Shown here piece by piece: positions 17,105 to 25,624 of a stretch of DNA of 64,000 nt. The stretch is from Candidatus Poribacteria bacterium (GTDB taxonomy: Bacteria > Poribacteria > WGA-4E > WGA-3G). The notes below the pieces were generated by a model. The model was not told where the DNA came from. It ran no database searches and saw nothing but the letters and a program-made list of their open reading frames with translations. The translations under genes and the position numbers were made by a program. The stretch lies in the NCBI GenBank assembly GCA_026702755.1, contig JAPPBX010000061.1:1-64000 (forward strand), in the 5' to 3' direction. The first letter of the stretch is position 1. The number at the start of each line of letters is the position of its first letter.

Positions 17105-17452
17105 TTAACGACAGGCCCTTGCAGAAGCATATCTGGTGATCTTTGTAAGGCCATGGTTGATAACATCGCGGATCCCATGATTTGCGTGCACAGGATCACA
17201 TCGTATTCCCTGGCCCGTATCGTAGCAAAATTCCCCATCAGGTGGATGATCGCTGTCCGTTACTAACATGCTTCGCCATTCAGTATCTCTCGAAAGAACC
17301 GATCCATCAGGGCAGACCGTGGTAATCTCGCAGCGATAAAAAATTCTCTTATTAGGGGTCGAATGGGCAGTGTCGGTGGTAACCAGTAAAGGCATTACAA
17401 TAGCAAATACAAATAGGAAGACGGAAAAGCCTCCCAATATTTTTTTTAACAT
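17105..17452 (-). CDS. Small exported Cys-containing protein of unknown function
   Basis: 115-aa protein with a clear N-terminal signal peptide (LKKILGGFSVFLFVFAIV, cleavage probably near DTAHS). The mature part has five Cys (RCEITTVCPDGS, EFCYDTGQGIRCDP and a C-terminal ACR) and a HANHGIRDVINHG segment. I do not recognise a family. It is on the same strand as the two envelope proteins upstream but is separated from them by a 196-bp gap with a palindromic repeat, so it may be transcribed separately. The signal peptide and the SD-like GGAG before the ATG make it likely real. Confidence 0.6.
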   Translation of the reverse strand: MLKKILGGFSVFLFVFAIVMPLLVTTDTAHSTPNKRIFYRCEITTVCPDGSVLSRDTEWRSMLVTDSDHPPDGEFCYDTGQGIRCDPVHANHGIRDVINHGLTKITRYASARACR

Positions 17453-17474
17453 TTGTTCTCCTTATGGGATAAAT

Positions 17475-17548
17475 GGTGAACGGTAAAAGGAAACGCGCCG
17501 CATGTAGACAGTCCGCATGCGATTTTTTCATTCTTTTACCTTTTCACC
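17475..17548. repeat. Long imperfect intergenic palindrome
   Basis: The left arm GGTGAACGGTAAAAGGAA (17475-17492) pairs with the right arm TTCTTTTACCTTTTCACC (17531-17548). An inner GCATG/GCATGC pairing lies between. It sits between two leftward genes and could form a large hairpin. It resembles in size, though not in sequence, the palindromes at 14505 and 44742. Confidence 0.5.
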
Positions 17549-17648
17549 TTTGGTAAATTTGCTGGCATGAGCCAGCGTCTGAGATAGGTCCACTCACTTT
17601 TAGAGAGAAGAATCAACCTACCTGCACAGTAAAAAAGCCTCGCGAGTT

Positions 17649-18359
17649 TTAGTTATCATTATCATCATCCTGTTCTCGAAGTTGCCGAAGATGTGAAAGT
17701 GCAGCTTGCATTTCCTGACGCTCCGCATCTGTGAGTATTTCTCCCAACAACTGTTTTCGTAGGAGATTCAGATAAGTGTGGACCTCTGGGATGTCTCCGT
17801 ATTTTTTCACATACAATAACCTCTGGGACTCTATGAATCCCTCAGGATCCTTTTCCATCCATACCTGTACTTCATCTTTAGGTCCGTCTTGTGGCGGTAG
17901 ATACCCTTCGGTGGACACTGCGCGAATGTCTCGCATTGCTTTTAGGTTTTTTTCACTTGGGAAGAGGCGGTACATGGCTTCAGAATAAGCGATGGCTTGC
18001 TCGAGTGTGATATTATTCTTGGGTTTTAGGTTAAATACTATAATGTAGCGGAGCTCGGGAGTGTCCCCAAACTGCTTGAGAAGTTGGGCGAACTCATATT
18101 TTTGGCGCAACTCGGGATCTTCTGTCTTGGGCCAATCTGGCGGTGGGTTTAGTGCTAACAGCTCAGCGACATCCGCATCTGTGAGTTCCCACGCTTCACC
18201 TGTGGTTCCGGGGGGCCATTTGAATTCTCCCGATACAAGAGGAGCCGTTGGATTGACGGGGTCGTCTTCTCTGTCGCCGCATCCCCAAAAAGAGAGTAAA
18301 CTGACGAAAACTGTGAGTATCAAAAAGAAACGAAAACAAAAAAAGTTGTGAGTGTTCAT
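17649..18359 (-). CDS. Putative lipoprotein, paralogue of the upstream His-rich protein
   Basis: 236-aa protein with a lipoprotein signal peptide (hydrophobic FFLILTVFVSLLSFWGC, lipobox Cys about residue 27). It has a Pro-rich region and then a helical domain: PPDWPKTEDPELRQKYEFAQ, LLKQFGDTPELRYIIVFNL, YRLFPSEKNLKAMRDIRA. This domain is clearly homologous to the C-terminal half of the next gene upstream (18370-19035), only 10 bp away, so the pair forms a two-gene operon of paralogues. A second partial copy appears later (YVKKYGDIPEVHTYLNLLR). No known family is recognised. Control by the sigma-54 promoter upstream of its partner is likely. Confidence 0.65.
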   Translation of the reverse strand: MNTHNFFCFRFFLILTVFVSLLSFWGCGDREDDPVNPTAPLVSGEFKWPPGTTGEAWELTDADVAELLALNPPPDWPKTEDPELRQKYEFAQLLKQFGDTPELRYIIVFNLKPKNNITLEQAIAYSEAMYRLFPSEKNLKAMRDIRAVSTEGYLPPQDGPKDEVQVWMEKDPEGFIESQRLLYVKKYGDIPEVHTYLNLLRKQLLGEILTDAERQEMQAALSHLRQLREQDDDNDN

Positions 18360-18369
18360 GAGATCTCCT

Positions 18370-19035
18370 CTATTCAGAGCTCTCAGAGCTCATTGTTGCC
18401 CCTGATGCTTTTATCTCCTGAAAGTCTTCGATCGCTTTTTTATTTTTCTCATTCGGAAAGAGATAATAGTTTGCTTCAAGATAGGCTTCAATATTACCAA
18501 GAGTTTGCGGGACACCCTTTGCAACGTTTAAATTGTGTTCGCCAACGGTATGAACTTCTGGAATGTCCCCAAACTGCTTGAGAAGTTGGGCGTAAAGGTA
18601 TTCTGCGTGCAACTCCGGATCTTCCGTTTTGTACCAATCTCGGGGCGGATATGTGTCATCAGCAGTGTCGGTAGGTTCACTCTCTGGATGGGTTTGTTTC
18701 CACGGATCGCTCTTTGGGAGTGCAGCATCAAATGCGCTCTCGTCTCGCCAGTCATATCCGCTACTGCCGATGTTCGTTTCGTCCCCGTGGGAGTGCGGCA
18801 CAGTCTCATGGGAATGCCCGTGGCTGTGGTCGTGGTTGTGGCTGTGCGACGGAGTGATGCCCGTTTCTTCCTTACCAGTTTCCTTTATTGCCCTCGTTTT
18901 CGGGTCTGGTGTTACCGCTTTATAGATTTTTATGGGTTCTTGAGTTTCAGTTTTTGGCTTTAAGAAAAGGACAATTCCGCTGATACAGAGAACAACAACT
19001 GCAGTAGGTGCCCAGTACCACTTTCGTTTGAACAT
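18370..19035 (-). CDS. Membrane-anchored His-rich protein, first gene of a sigma-54 operon
   Basis: 221-aa protein with an N-terminal membrane anchor (APTAVVVLCISGIVLFL). A His/Asp/Ser-rich metal-binding-like stretch (SHSHNHDHSHGHSHETVP) follows around residues 62-82. The C-terminal domain (PPRDWYKTEDPELHAEYLYA, LLKQFGDIPEVHTVGEHNL, YYLFPNEKNKKAIEDFQEI) is shared with the downstream lipoprotein. His-rich linkers of this sort often bind Zn, Ni or Cu, but function is unknown here. The gene is preceded by a near-perfect -24/-12 promoter about 100 bp upstream, with three operator-like palindromes and a sigma-54 activator gene beyond. This makes it a strong candidate target of that activator. Confidence 0.65.
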   Translation of the reverse strand: MFKRKWYWAPTAVVVLCISGIVLFLKPKTETQEPIKIYKAVTPDPKTRAIKETGKEETGITPSHSHNHDHSHGHSHETVPHSHGDETNIGSSGYDWRDESAFDAALPKSDPWKQTHPESEPTDTADDTYPPRDWYKTEDPELHAEYLYAQLLKQFGDIPEVHTVGEHNLNVAKGVPQTLGNIEAYLEANYYLFPNEKNKKAIEDFQEIKASGATMSSESSE

Positions 19036-19134
19036 CCAAATATCTCCTATATTAAAGGTGCTAACCTGAAAGTCTCACAAAACAGAGGCGTTTTATGCTA
19101 CATCACATTAGTTTGTCTGTCTTAAAGCACTTAA

Positions 19135-19150
19135 AGCAAATTTCATGCCA
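19135..19150 (-). promoter_or_regulatory. Sigma-54 (-24/-12) promoter
   Basis: On the minus strand the sequence reads TGGCATGAAATTTGCT, matching the sigma-54 consensus TGGCACG-N4-TTGCW with one change and exact GG-to-GC spacing. It points to the His-rich protein gene starting at 19035, with an expected leader of about 90 nt. Upstream lie three palindromes and the gene of an NtrC-type activator. Confidence 0.75.
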
Positions 19151-19331
19151 ATGCCCTAATAAAACGTAATCTGTGTGTCAAAACCAGTGAAATTACAAAA
19201 GCCTTATTTAGTTTGATGCGCCCAAAATATAGGTAGACGCTCGGTTTGTCAAAGCAAACAGAGACGTTTACTTTCAAAAAACTACCCCCTTGAAGAATGG
19301 AAAAAGTTAAATTCAGGACAATTCTGAACCC

Positions 19332-19387
19332 CGTCATTTTTGACGTGTACGTCATTATTGACGCACCTAACCCCGTCATTTTTGACG
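19332..19387. promoter_or_regulatory. Three operator-like palindromes (candidate enhancer sites for the sigma-54 activator)
   Basis: CGTCA-N4-TGACG occurs three times: 19332-19345 (centre TTTT), 19350-19363 (centre TTAT) and 19374-19387 (centre TTTT). The first and third sit in an 18-bp direct repeat CCCCGTCATTTTTGACGT. The spacing is 18 and 24 bp. They lie about 180-240 bp upstream of the -24/-12 promoter, the usual distance for enhancer sites, and just 3' of the activator gene. Binding by that activator is inferred. Confidence 0.65.
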
Positions 19388-19450
19388 TATTTACCACAAA
19401 TAAAAACTGGACATCCTTTTCGCCGTGAGCAGGATTTTATCAGATTTTCG

Positions 19451-20734
19451 TCATTCATCCAATAAAGAAAACTTCTCATTTTCCGTGCGCTTCTCTTCGG
19501 ATTGATCGTCAGCACGATGCTTTTTCAACTTCCGTTGCAAGGTCCTTACGCTTATCCCCAACATCTCCGAGGCTTTTTTCCGACTCCCGTCAAGCCGCGC
19601 CAATGTGGTACGGATGAACGATCCTTCCATCGCCTCAAGCGTCGTGTCGAAAGGAAAACTTATCTCCTGTTCATTTTCAGATGTAAGTAGTTCTTTAAGG
19701 GAATTCATGGGGCGTTCCTGACACATCCGAATCTCCTCGGGTAGATGCTCTGGTAAAAGAACCCCCTCCTTGACAGCGTAACACGCCCTTTGAATAGCAC
19801 TTGCCAACTCCCGGACATTCCCGGGCCAAGCGTAACTTTCAAGGAGAGCCAACGTACTCGGTGCTATCTGTGGAACTTCCGAGTCATAGGACAAGCGATA
19901 TTTCTTAAGAAAGTGTGTCACTAAATCTTCAATATCTTCTCGTCTTTCCGCCAACGTCGGTAGAGAAATAGATGCCATATTCAACCGATAATAGAGGTCT
20001 TCACGAAAAAAGCCATCTTTAACGGCTTGTGTAAGATCTCGGTTGGTAGCCGCCACGATTCGGACATCCACCGCGATCGGTTTCTCGCCACCGACGCGTT
20101 CAATCTCACCCGCCTCAATCGCCCTTAACAACTTCGATTGCATAGCAAATGGCATCTCCCCGATTTCATCAAGGAACAGTGTCCCCTTGTCTGCCCTTTC
20201 AAACTTACCAATATGACGTGTATCCGCACTCGTGAACGCGCCTTTCTCGTGTCCGAACAGTTCACTTTCCAATAAGTCTGCCGGCATCGCTGCACAATTG
20301 ACAGGAACCATCTTTCCCGACTTGCCACTGTTTTTGTGTAAGGCACGCGCGACCAACTCTTTACCGGTCCCGGTCCTGCCGAAAATCAGGATCCTCAGCG
20401 GCGTAGCCGCAAAATTCTCAATGCGCTGCAGAACCTCAAAAATTTGGGGACTCCTCCCGATGATCTCTCTGTAGTCCCCAGACAAACTATCTCTGGCGGA
20501 CGTAACTTGAGAAACTGTCTCCTCTATAACTGCAGATACACTATTTCTCCGTTGTGGAACCAGTACATCGGCATCATCCCCGTGGATTATCTTTAAGATT
20601 GGATCGCTTGTAAGAGGCGAGGTCTGCGTACCTTGATTGGCCGCAATAGAGACCTTGTATCCCATCCCTTCAAGATCTTCTTTTACCTCTTTCGCTGTAT
20701 CAGGTACATTACTTACAATAACAATGTGTTTCAC
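19451..20734 (-). CDS. NtrC-type sigma-54-dependent transcriptional activator with a degenerate receiver-like N-terminus
   Basis: 427-aa activator. Residues 1-60 resemble a response-regulator start ([20 protein letters not shown]) but are short and lack a clear phospho-Asp site. The AAA+ domain starts around 90: Walker A GRTGTGKE 119-126, the sigma-54-contacting loop GAFTSA 165-170 (consensus GAFTGA), the acidic Walker [10 protein letters not shown] around 187-195, and EDLYYRLN with an Arg finger region. A Fis-type helix-turn-helix lies near the C-terminus ([20 protein letters not shown]). It hydrolyses ATP to open sigma-54 promoters. No histidine kinase is adjacent. The likely target operon, with promoter and operators, lies immediately downstream. 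Confidence 0.9.
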   Translation of the reverse strand: MKHIVIVSNVPDTAKEVKEDLEGMGYKVSIAANQGTQTSPLTSDPILKIIHGDDADVLVPQRRNSVSAVIEETVSQVTSARDSLSGDYREIIGRSPQIFEVLQRIENFAATPLRILIFGRTGTGKELVARALHKNSGKSGKMVPVNCAAMPADLLESELFGHEKGAFTSADTRHIGKFERADKGTLFLDEIGEMPFAMQSKLLRAIEAGEIERVGGEKPIAVDVRIVAATNRDLTQAVKDGFFREDLYYRLNMASISLPTLAERREDIEDLVTHFLKKYRLSYDSEVPQIAPSTLALLESYAWPGNVRELASAIQRACYAVKEGVLLPEHLPEEIRMCQERPMNSLKELLTSENEQEISFPFDTTLEAMEGSFIRTTLARLDGSRKKASEMLGISVRTLQRKLKKHRADDQSEEKRTENEKFSLLDE

Positions 20735-21355
20735 TATAGAGACCTCCTTCCCGATCCCACTGTCGCTGGCGAAGGTGTTTTTGTTGGGGTGTTTCCGTTA
20801 GTATCCTCGCGATCGGTACTTGCCAAATGGATATAATCCGTTCATTAAACGTGAGTTTGATAAAAGTGAGATGTTGAGGTTCGCTTAGACTTGCAACCCG
20901 CAACTACTTAGGTTATAACTTATGTTAATTTTATCAAAATTATCTCAATTATTAAATTAAAAGACTATATCTAACCAATTTAAAAGACTATATCTAACCA
21001 ATATCATACAATATTTTTAGGAAAAAGCAAAGAAAATTTTGTGCTGTGTGCGATTTTTAGGAGGTCTCCATCCAACCTAATGGAAATCCGCAGAAACACC
21101 CAAGCAAAGACACTAAGCAAAAACGCCTACGGGAACTTCAATTTTTATTTTCAAATGCACGTTAAAAATAAAAGGTTGCTGTTGAACTAAAATGGTGGTG
21201 AATGTAAGAGGAGGAAGGTGTATAAAAAACAAGGGCGGAGACTCCCCGCCCATAATCTTCAACTTGGTGTGTAGGTTGGATTAAAGGGATACTGGCAACT
21301 ATCATATAGATAGTCAAAGGCACGCGAAACCGAATATTACTACAGACGGGTTTTC
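20735..21355. other. 620-bp intergenic region
   Basis: No convincing gene was seen. It contains an AT-rich part with a perfect 23-nt tandem duplication (20957-21002). On the 3' side lies a short GC-containing stretch before the stop of the beta-propeller gene. Promoters for the leftward activator gene should lie here, but no clear consensus was found. Confidence 0.5.
20957..21002. repeat. Perfect 23-nt tandem duplication
   Basis: The unit TTAAAAGACTATATCTAACC followed by AAT occurs twice with no gap (20957-20979 and 20980-21002). Only two copies are present; this is a recent duplication or paired binding site upstream of the sigma-54 activator gene. Confidence 0.8.
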
Positions 21356-22345
21356 TTACTTTAAGTCCTGCTGCTTGAGTTTTCCCCAGAGCGTGGTCAA
21401 TCGGTTAGTAGGTTCTACAGCATACGCAACATCAGTCTGGGTCCAATCAAATAACCACACACCTTCCTCATATTCATCCAAGAATTCTTCATGGGGGCCT
21501 CCGTTGATAGGTGCTGCGAAGTTGCGATATGTTCCGTTCCATCTTATTGTGTAAACGACGTACTGTCCATCAGGTGACCATTTGAGGTTAAAGTAGCCTC
21601 CCTGGGCTTCTTGCGTTTCTATAGCTTTCAAGTTTGGTCGGCCAGTAAGTGAGACAATGCTAATCGTATACGTAGTTGCCCAACGCCCGTGTGCAAAAGC
21701 CCTATTCGCAAAAGCGAGGTATCTCCCATCTGGTGAGAAGGCGGGGTAACCACCATCTCTGCTTATCTGTAAAACTTCTTGGGTTAGGATATTCAAGATA
21801 CAAACGCCGTCGGAAGTACTATAAACGATATGTTTTCCGCTCGATGACCATTCTACAGTATACGCCTCACCCTCTTTTAACAGGTAGACTTTCGGTCGCA
21901 ATTTCTTTAATTCATGTTTTGGAATGAGATATATCCCAGTCGCTGGTGCCGGTCCTGTCCGCTCGTGCGTGAAGACGATATCACCGTTTTGTGAGATGTC
22001 GAGACCCCAAATAAGACTAAATTGCTGACGTGTAAGGTCTCGAACTTTTGGAAAATCAGCCTCTTTATCAAAAACGTAGATGTCGTTACCAAACATGAGT
22101 TGATTGTGCAAAGCCATCGTGACGACGAGGTTCCCATTTGTTTGTACGGCGAGTCCCTCTGGCGAATATCCCAGGGTAAACAATGGGTGATCATCGCGTG
22201 CTTTTTCCACGTTGGTGATCCAGAGTTCGTTGAATGCATTAATTGGAGGTCTAAAGATGACTTCGCCAGTAAGTTTCGCCTGTGCTGTTGCAAACGGAAG
22301 CAGGAAAGTCAGACATAAACAGAGGAATTTGAAAAAGGGTTTCAT
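21356..22345 (-). CDS. Secreted PD40/TolB-like beta-propeller protein with WGKLK tail
   Basis: 329-aa protein with an N-terminal signal peptide (FFKFLCLCLTFLLPFATAQA). A beta-propeller follows, built from WD40-like PD40 blades: GLAVQTNGNLVVTM, GLDISQNGDIVFTH, VEWSSSGKHIVYSTSDG, PAFSPDGRYLAFAN, LKWSPDGQYVVYTI. It is probably periplasmic or cell-surface. Such propellers mediate protein contacts and resemble the C-terminal half of TolB, but no other Tol genes are near. The C-terminus reads RLTTLWGKLKQQDLK, matching the tail of six other secreted proteins in the window. A good Shine-Dalgarno (AAGGAG) precedes the ATG. It appears monocistronic. Confidence 0.8.
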   Translation of the reverse strand: MKPFFKFLCLCLTFLLPFATAQAKLTGEVIFRPPINAFNELWITNVEKARDDHPLFTLGYSPEGLAVQTNGNLVVTMALHNQLMFGNDIYVFDKEADFPKVRDLTRQQFSLIWGLDISQNGDIVFTHERTGPAPATGIYLIPKHELKKLRPKVYLLKEGEAYTVEWSSSGKHIVYSTSDGVCILNILTQEVLQISRDGGYPAFSPDGRYLAFANRAFAHGRWATTYTISIVSLTGRPNLKAIETQEAQGGYFNLKWSPDGQYVVYTIRWNGTYRNFAAPINGGPHEEFLDEYEEGVWLFDWTQTDVAYAVEPTNRLTTLWGKLKQQDLK

Positions 22346-22371
22346 GATAACTCCTTTTGAAATTCACCGAG

Positions 22372-23142
22372 TCAAATATTTGAGTGCGACTGACACCCAT
22401 CAACGTTCACACAGGCACCCGTCACAAGGCTTGCCCGTTCCGATGCAAGAAAAACAACGACATTCGCGATTTCTTCCGGCTTCCCGAACCTGCCGAGCGG
22501 CATATCGCTCTTTACAAAAGCCTCCATCGCCTCAGGGTCCGCCGCCATCCGACGCGCCCAACCGCCACCCGGAAACAGAATCGAACCCGGGGCAACGCTA
22601 TTGACGCGGATATTGTCCGGTGCGAGTTCTCTCGCCAACGATTTTGTCATGCTAATCTCAGCAGCCTTTGAAGCGTTATAGGTGATATGTCCGCCGCCTT
22701 CCCTGCCGTAGATAGACGTTATCATCAGAATGGCACCGCCACCTCGCTTTTTCATCTCAGGGATCGCGAGTCGGTTAACGCGTGCCGCAGAAACAAGGTT
22801 CAAATCAAGGATCTCGTGCCATTCGGTATCCGAAATCTCCTCCAAAGGTGTCCACCGACTGCCACCCACGTTGTTCACAACGACATCGATCCCGCCGTAG
22901 GTGTCCACCGTTTCTGTGATAAACGCCTCAACCTGTGTCCCATCCGTAACATCCGTGAGTTTAGCGAAAACCTCCGCACCTTTCGCTGTGAGTTCATCCG
23001 TAACACTTTGGAGTGTATCCTCGGTTCTGCCACAGATGCTCAGCCGTACACCCTCTTCAGCGAATCCGTGTGCAATCGCGCGACCGATCCCACGGCTCGC
23101 ACCCGTTACAACAACCACTTTGCCTTTCAGTCCTAAGTCCAT
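22372..23142 (-). CDS. SDR-family oxidoreductase (3-oxoacyl-ACP-reductase-like)
   Basis: NAD(P)-dependent short-chain dehydrogenase/reductase of classical type. The start at 23142 (MDLGLKGKVVVVTGASRGIG) follows an AGGACGAGGA ribosome-binding site and is preferred over an upstream frame extension. The cofactor motif TGASRGIG is at about 12-19 and NNVGG at about 90. The catalytic Ser is in LMITSIYG and the Tyr-x3-Lys pair is YNASKAA, followed by NIRVNSVAPGSI. At 256 aa it has family length. The substrate is not predictable; sugars, acyl chains and alcohols are all possible. It is a cytosolic, single gene on its strand. Confidence 0.85.
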   Translation of the reverse strand: MDLGLKGKVVVVTGASRGIGRAIAHGFAEEGVRLSICGRTEDTLQSVTDELTAKGAEVFAKLTDVTDGTQVEAFITETVDTYGGIDVVVNNVGGSRWTPLEEISDTEWHEILDLNLVSAARVNRLAIPEMKKRGGGAILMITSIYGREGGGHITYNASKAAEISMTKSLARELAPDNIRVNSVAPGSILFPGGGWARRMAADPEAMEAFVKSDMPLGRFGKPEEIANVVVFLASERASLVTGACVNVDGCQSHSNI

Positions 23143-23352
23143 TAGAATCCTCGTCCTTTCTTGTAGTATGAACTTGTATAGTAACACCCTAATATATCTA
23201 TGCTGTTATTATAGCGAATAACCCTGAAAATATCAACGGGATAGTTTTCAGTCTTCGGTTCTCGGTTTTCAGTTATAAGATGCGAGGATACAACCCTCGC
23301 CAGCAACGGTGAGGGTGTTTTGCCCAATGACTCCATTAAAATAAAAACACAC

Positions 23353-23381
23353 TTGACAATTTACAAAGCTTGTGGTAAAAT
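23353..23381 (+). promoter_or_regulatory. Sigma-70 promoter for the ferredoxin gene
   Basis: A perfect TTGACA (23353-23358), a 17-bp spacer and TAAAAT (23376-23381) lie about 57 bp before the ATG at 23439. Confidence 0.75.
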
Positions 23382-23438
23382 ATATGTGTTGAAGATAATA
23401 GAAAATTCTGTCCGATTTAAAAAACAGGGAAAGGACTC

Positions 23439-23897
23439 ATGGCATACTATATCACTGACGAATGTATTGGGTGTATGGCGTGTTTAACCAATTGCCCCGT
23501 TGACGCAATCACGGGTGACAGGAACATGCTGCACATCATCGATCCAAATATTTGTATCGACTGCAGTGCGTGCGGGATGGTCTGCCCCGTTGAAGCGATT
23601 CGGGACCAGTTTGGTGAGGTGTGCAAGTTTATCCGCCGTCCAACACATCGACCCATTGCCGTCATCTACGAAGAACTCTGCTCCGGATGTGATTTCTGCG
23701 TTCACATCTGCCCCTGGGAGTGTTTAGAACTTAAGGACCCGGACACCGGCGAGCACGCCGAAAGTTTTTTCGGCATCTGCGAATTGGTTAAACCCAAGGA
23801 TTGTGTCGGATGCAAGTTGTGCGAAGAAGTCTGTATCAAAGACGCTATTCGCATTGAATCGCCTGTCCTCGTGGAGTTAGATGAAGCCGCAGATTAA
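23439..23897 (+). CDS. Polyferredoxin with four 4Fe-4S cluster motifs
   Basis: 152-aa cytosolic electron carrier. Four Cys-rich cluster motifs can be read: CIGCMACLTNCP (near residue 8), CIDCSACGMVCP (near 38), CSGCDFCVHICP (near 78) and CVGCKLCEEVC (near 119). This would allow up to four [4Fe-4S] clusters. Such proteins feed or accept electrons from oxidoreductases; no dedicated partner is adjacent (SDR upstream on the other strand, gmk downstream). It has its own strong promoter. The family is clear; the redox partner is unknown. Confidence 0.88.
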   Translation: MAYYITDECIGCMACLTNCPVDAITGDRNMLHIIDPNICIDCSACGMVCPVEAIRDQFGEVCKFIRRPTHRPIAVIYEELCSGCDFCVHICPWECLELKDPDTGEHAESFFGICELVKPKDCVGCKLCEEVCIKDAIRIESPVLVELDEAAD

Positions 23898-24026
23898 CAT
23901 TCAAGGCAACACACCCAAGACTCACGCAGCCCTTTCGCTGTCGAGGTTTGGAACCTCGACAGCCGCACGTAATATGTAGGGATTCATAGAAAATTGCGTA
24001 AGTCCTAACACCTTTGTAAGGGTGCA

Positions 24027-24701
24027 ATGTTTCCAATGGCGAATATCCATCTTTACAAACCAAACCTTGTCATCGTCATTTCTGGACCTTCCGGCTCAGG
24101 GAAAAGCACCGTTATTAACGCCCTTTGCAAATTGGATGAAACGCTGCGGTTATCCATCTCTGCAACAACGCGTAAGCGGCGTCGAAGTGAAAAAGACGGT
24201 GTTGATTACCACTTCTTATCAAAAGCAGAATTTGAAAAGCATATTCAGCAAGGCAGCTTCTTAGAATGGGCAGAATATGGAGGCAACCTCTACGGCACGC
24301 TCAAATCTGAAATAGCCGCAGCACGCGAAGCCGGGAAAGATTCTATTTTAGAGATCGAGGTAAAAGGTTCTCTGCAAATTCAAAAGCAAAATCTTGCGCC
24401 AGCGAGAAGTGTGCTCATCTTCATTATACCCCCACCTTTGACTGTCTTAGCGAAACGCCTTCGCCGCAGAAAAACAGAATCGGAGGCAGAACAGAAACAA
24501 CGATTGGACATAGCCAAATCCGAAGTCCAAGAGATTAAGAATTACGATTACTGGGTTAGCAATCCAGAGAAGGCAATCGAAGAGGCAGTTCAACAGATTC
24601 AGACTATCATCGCTGCAGAACGCTCCCGCGTTGATGACAAACTGATAGAGACAATTAATCCACTGCTCGGTATTGATGGCACAGATTATAGTAAACCCTA
24701 A
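24027..24701 (+). CDS. gmk: Guanylate kinase
   Basis: Phosphorylates GMP to GDP with ATP in nucleotide metabolism. The P-loop SGPSGSGKSTV lies near residue 17. It is followed by the GMP-binding segment (SISATTRKRRRSEKDGVDYH) and LEWAEYGGNLYGT, both standard for bacterial guanylate kinases. At 224 aa it is slightly longer than usual owing to an extended C-terminus. Two nearby ATGs (24027, 24036) are possible starts. The first gene downstream begins 22 bp later on the same strand and may be co-transcribed. Confidence 0.93.
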   Translation: MFPMANIHLYKPNLVIVISGPSGSGKSTVINALCKLDETLRLSISATTRKRRRSEKDGVDYHFLSKAEFEKHIQQGSFLEWAEYGGNLYGTLKSEIAAAREAGKDSILEIEVKGSLQIQKQNLAPARSVLIFIIPPPLTVLAKRLRRRKTESEAEQKQRLDIAKSEVQEIKNYDYWVSNPEKAIEEAVQQIQTIIAAERSRVDDKLIETINPLLGIDGTDYSKP

Positions 24702-24722
24702 AATAATCAAATGGAGATAACC

Positions 24723-25526
24723 ATGGATACCATAAACGACTTTGGCTTCAAACGAAAAAAATATATGCCAGTCTTTCCAAAAGCAAACGGTAAAACGACT
24801 GTCTATATTGAAGGTTATCCGTGTGAAGATGACGAACCTATGGCCGCAACCTATTTTCACGGCGAACAGATTGCATCACTTTACGAACAGTTCAAGCGAT
24901 ACTTCGCAATTAATGAACTTGTTCACATCGGTATCGACAGTTTTATCTATTATAGTGAAGGCGACATCACAAAATGTGTGGCACCTGATATTCACATTGT
25001 GTTCGGGGTCGCGAAGTATCCGTTACGGCGTAGTTTCTATACGTGGGCAGAAGGTGCCGCCCCGGTTGCTGTCTTTGAGTTTCTCTCCGACGCGACGGCA
25101 CGTCAAGATAGAAATGAAAAAGTCGGTGTGTATCTAAATGATATAGGTGTCCAAGAGTATTTTATCCATCAACCGGAGCTGAAGAAACCCGCAGAGTTTC
25201 GGGGGTGGCGGCAGGATCTATCAGGTAGTATTGTTGAGATGGAACCGGATGCGGAAGGTGGTCTGTTCAGTGAAGCGTTAAATCTCTACTTTCACTGCGA
25301 GGAACAACATCATACACACGTTAGACTATTGCGTCCGTATCTGCCAGACGGCACGCCGATTACGACTTCTATGGAAGAGCATTCCCTTCGGATAGAGGCA
25401 GAAACGCGCGCAGAAACAGCAGAAACGCGCGCAGAAGCAGCAGAACAGGAACGACAGGAAATGGAAGCCGAGCTAAAACGGCTCCGTCAGCAACTCGCTC
25501 ATCACCAGAACAACGATATTTCATGA
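24723..25526 (+). CDS. Uma2-family (DUF820) PD-(D/E)XK-fold protein with C-terminal coiled coil
   Basis: The 267-aa protein starts best at 24723, because the ATG at 24711 overlaps the GGAG ribosome-binding site of the second. The core matches the Uma2/DUF820 nuclease-like fold: VAPDIHIVFGV, APVAVFEFLSDATARQD and KVGVYLNDIGVQEYFIHQP, with the D..E pattern of PD-(D/E)XK sites. A C-terminal coiled coil made of imperfect RAETAET repeats (about residues 220-258) probably causes oligomerisation. Uma2 proteins are abundant in cyanobacteria and other large genomes, but their role is unknown and nuclease activity is unproven. It is likely co-transcribed with gmk. Confidence 0.75.
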   Translation: MDTINDFGFKRKKYMPVFPKANGKTTVYIEGYPCEDDEPMAATYFHGEQIASLYEQFKRYFAINELVHIGIDSFIYYSEGDITKCVAPDIHIVFGVAKYPLRRSFYTWAEGAAPVAVFEFLSDATARQDRNEKVGVYLNDIGVQEYFIHQPELKKPAEFRGWRQDLSGSIVEMEPDAEGGLFSEALNLYFHCEEQHHTHVRLLRPYLPDGTPITTSMEEHSLRIEAETRAETAETRAEAAEQERQEMEAELKRLRQQLAHHQNNDIS

Positions 25527-25624
25527 AGCATACGACAAACACAAATTATCAGTTGCAACACTCCTTTACGTTCTACATATCATCCTTCAGATTGCGCAAA
25601 TAAAATCTTGTAATCCTCAAAAAT

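Noticed and set aside
19329-19388. Direct repeats CCCCGTCATTTTTGACGT as a possible mini-CRISPR
   Set aside because: Only two or three short palindromic copies with 18-24 bp periodicity and no spacers of proper length; no cas genes. Operator sites explain them better.
19143-19397. Open frame of 84 codons on the minus strand across the CGTCA-N4-TGACG repeats
   Set aside because: It is made by the repeats and the promoter region (repeated SKMTG peptide), has no ribosome-binding site and overlaps the sigma-54 promoter.
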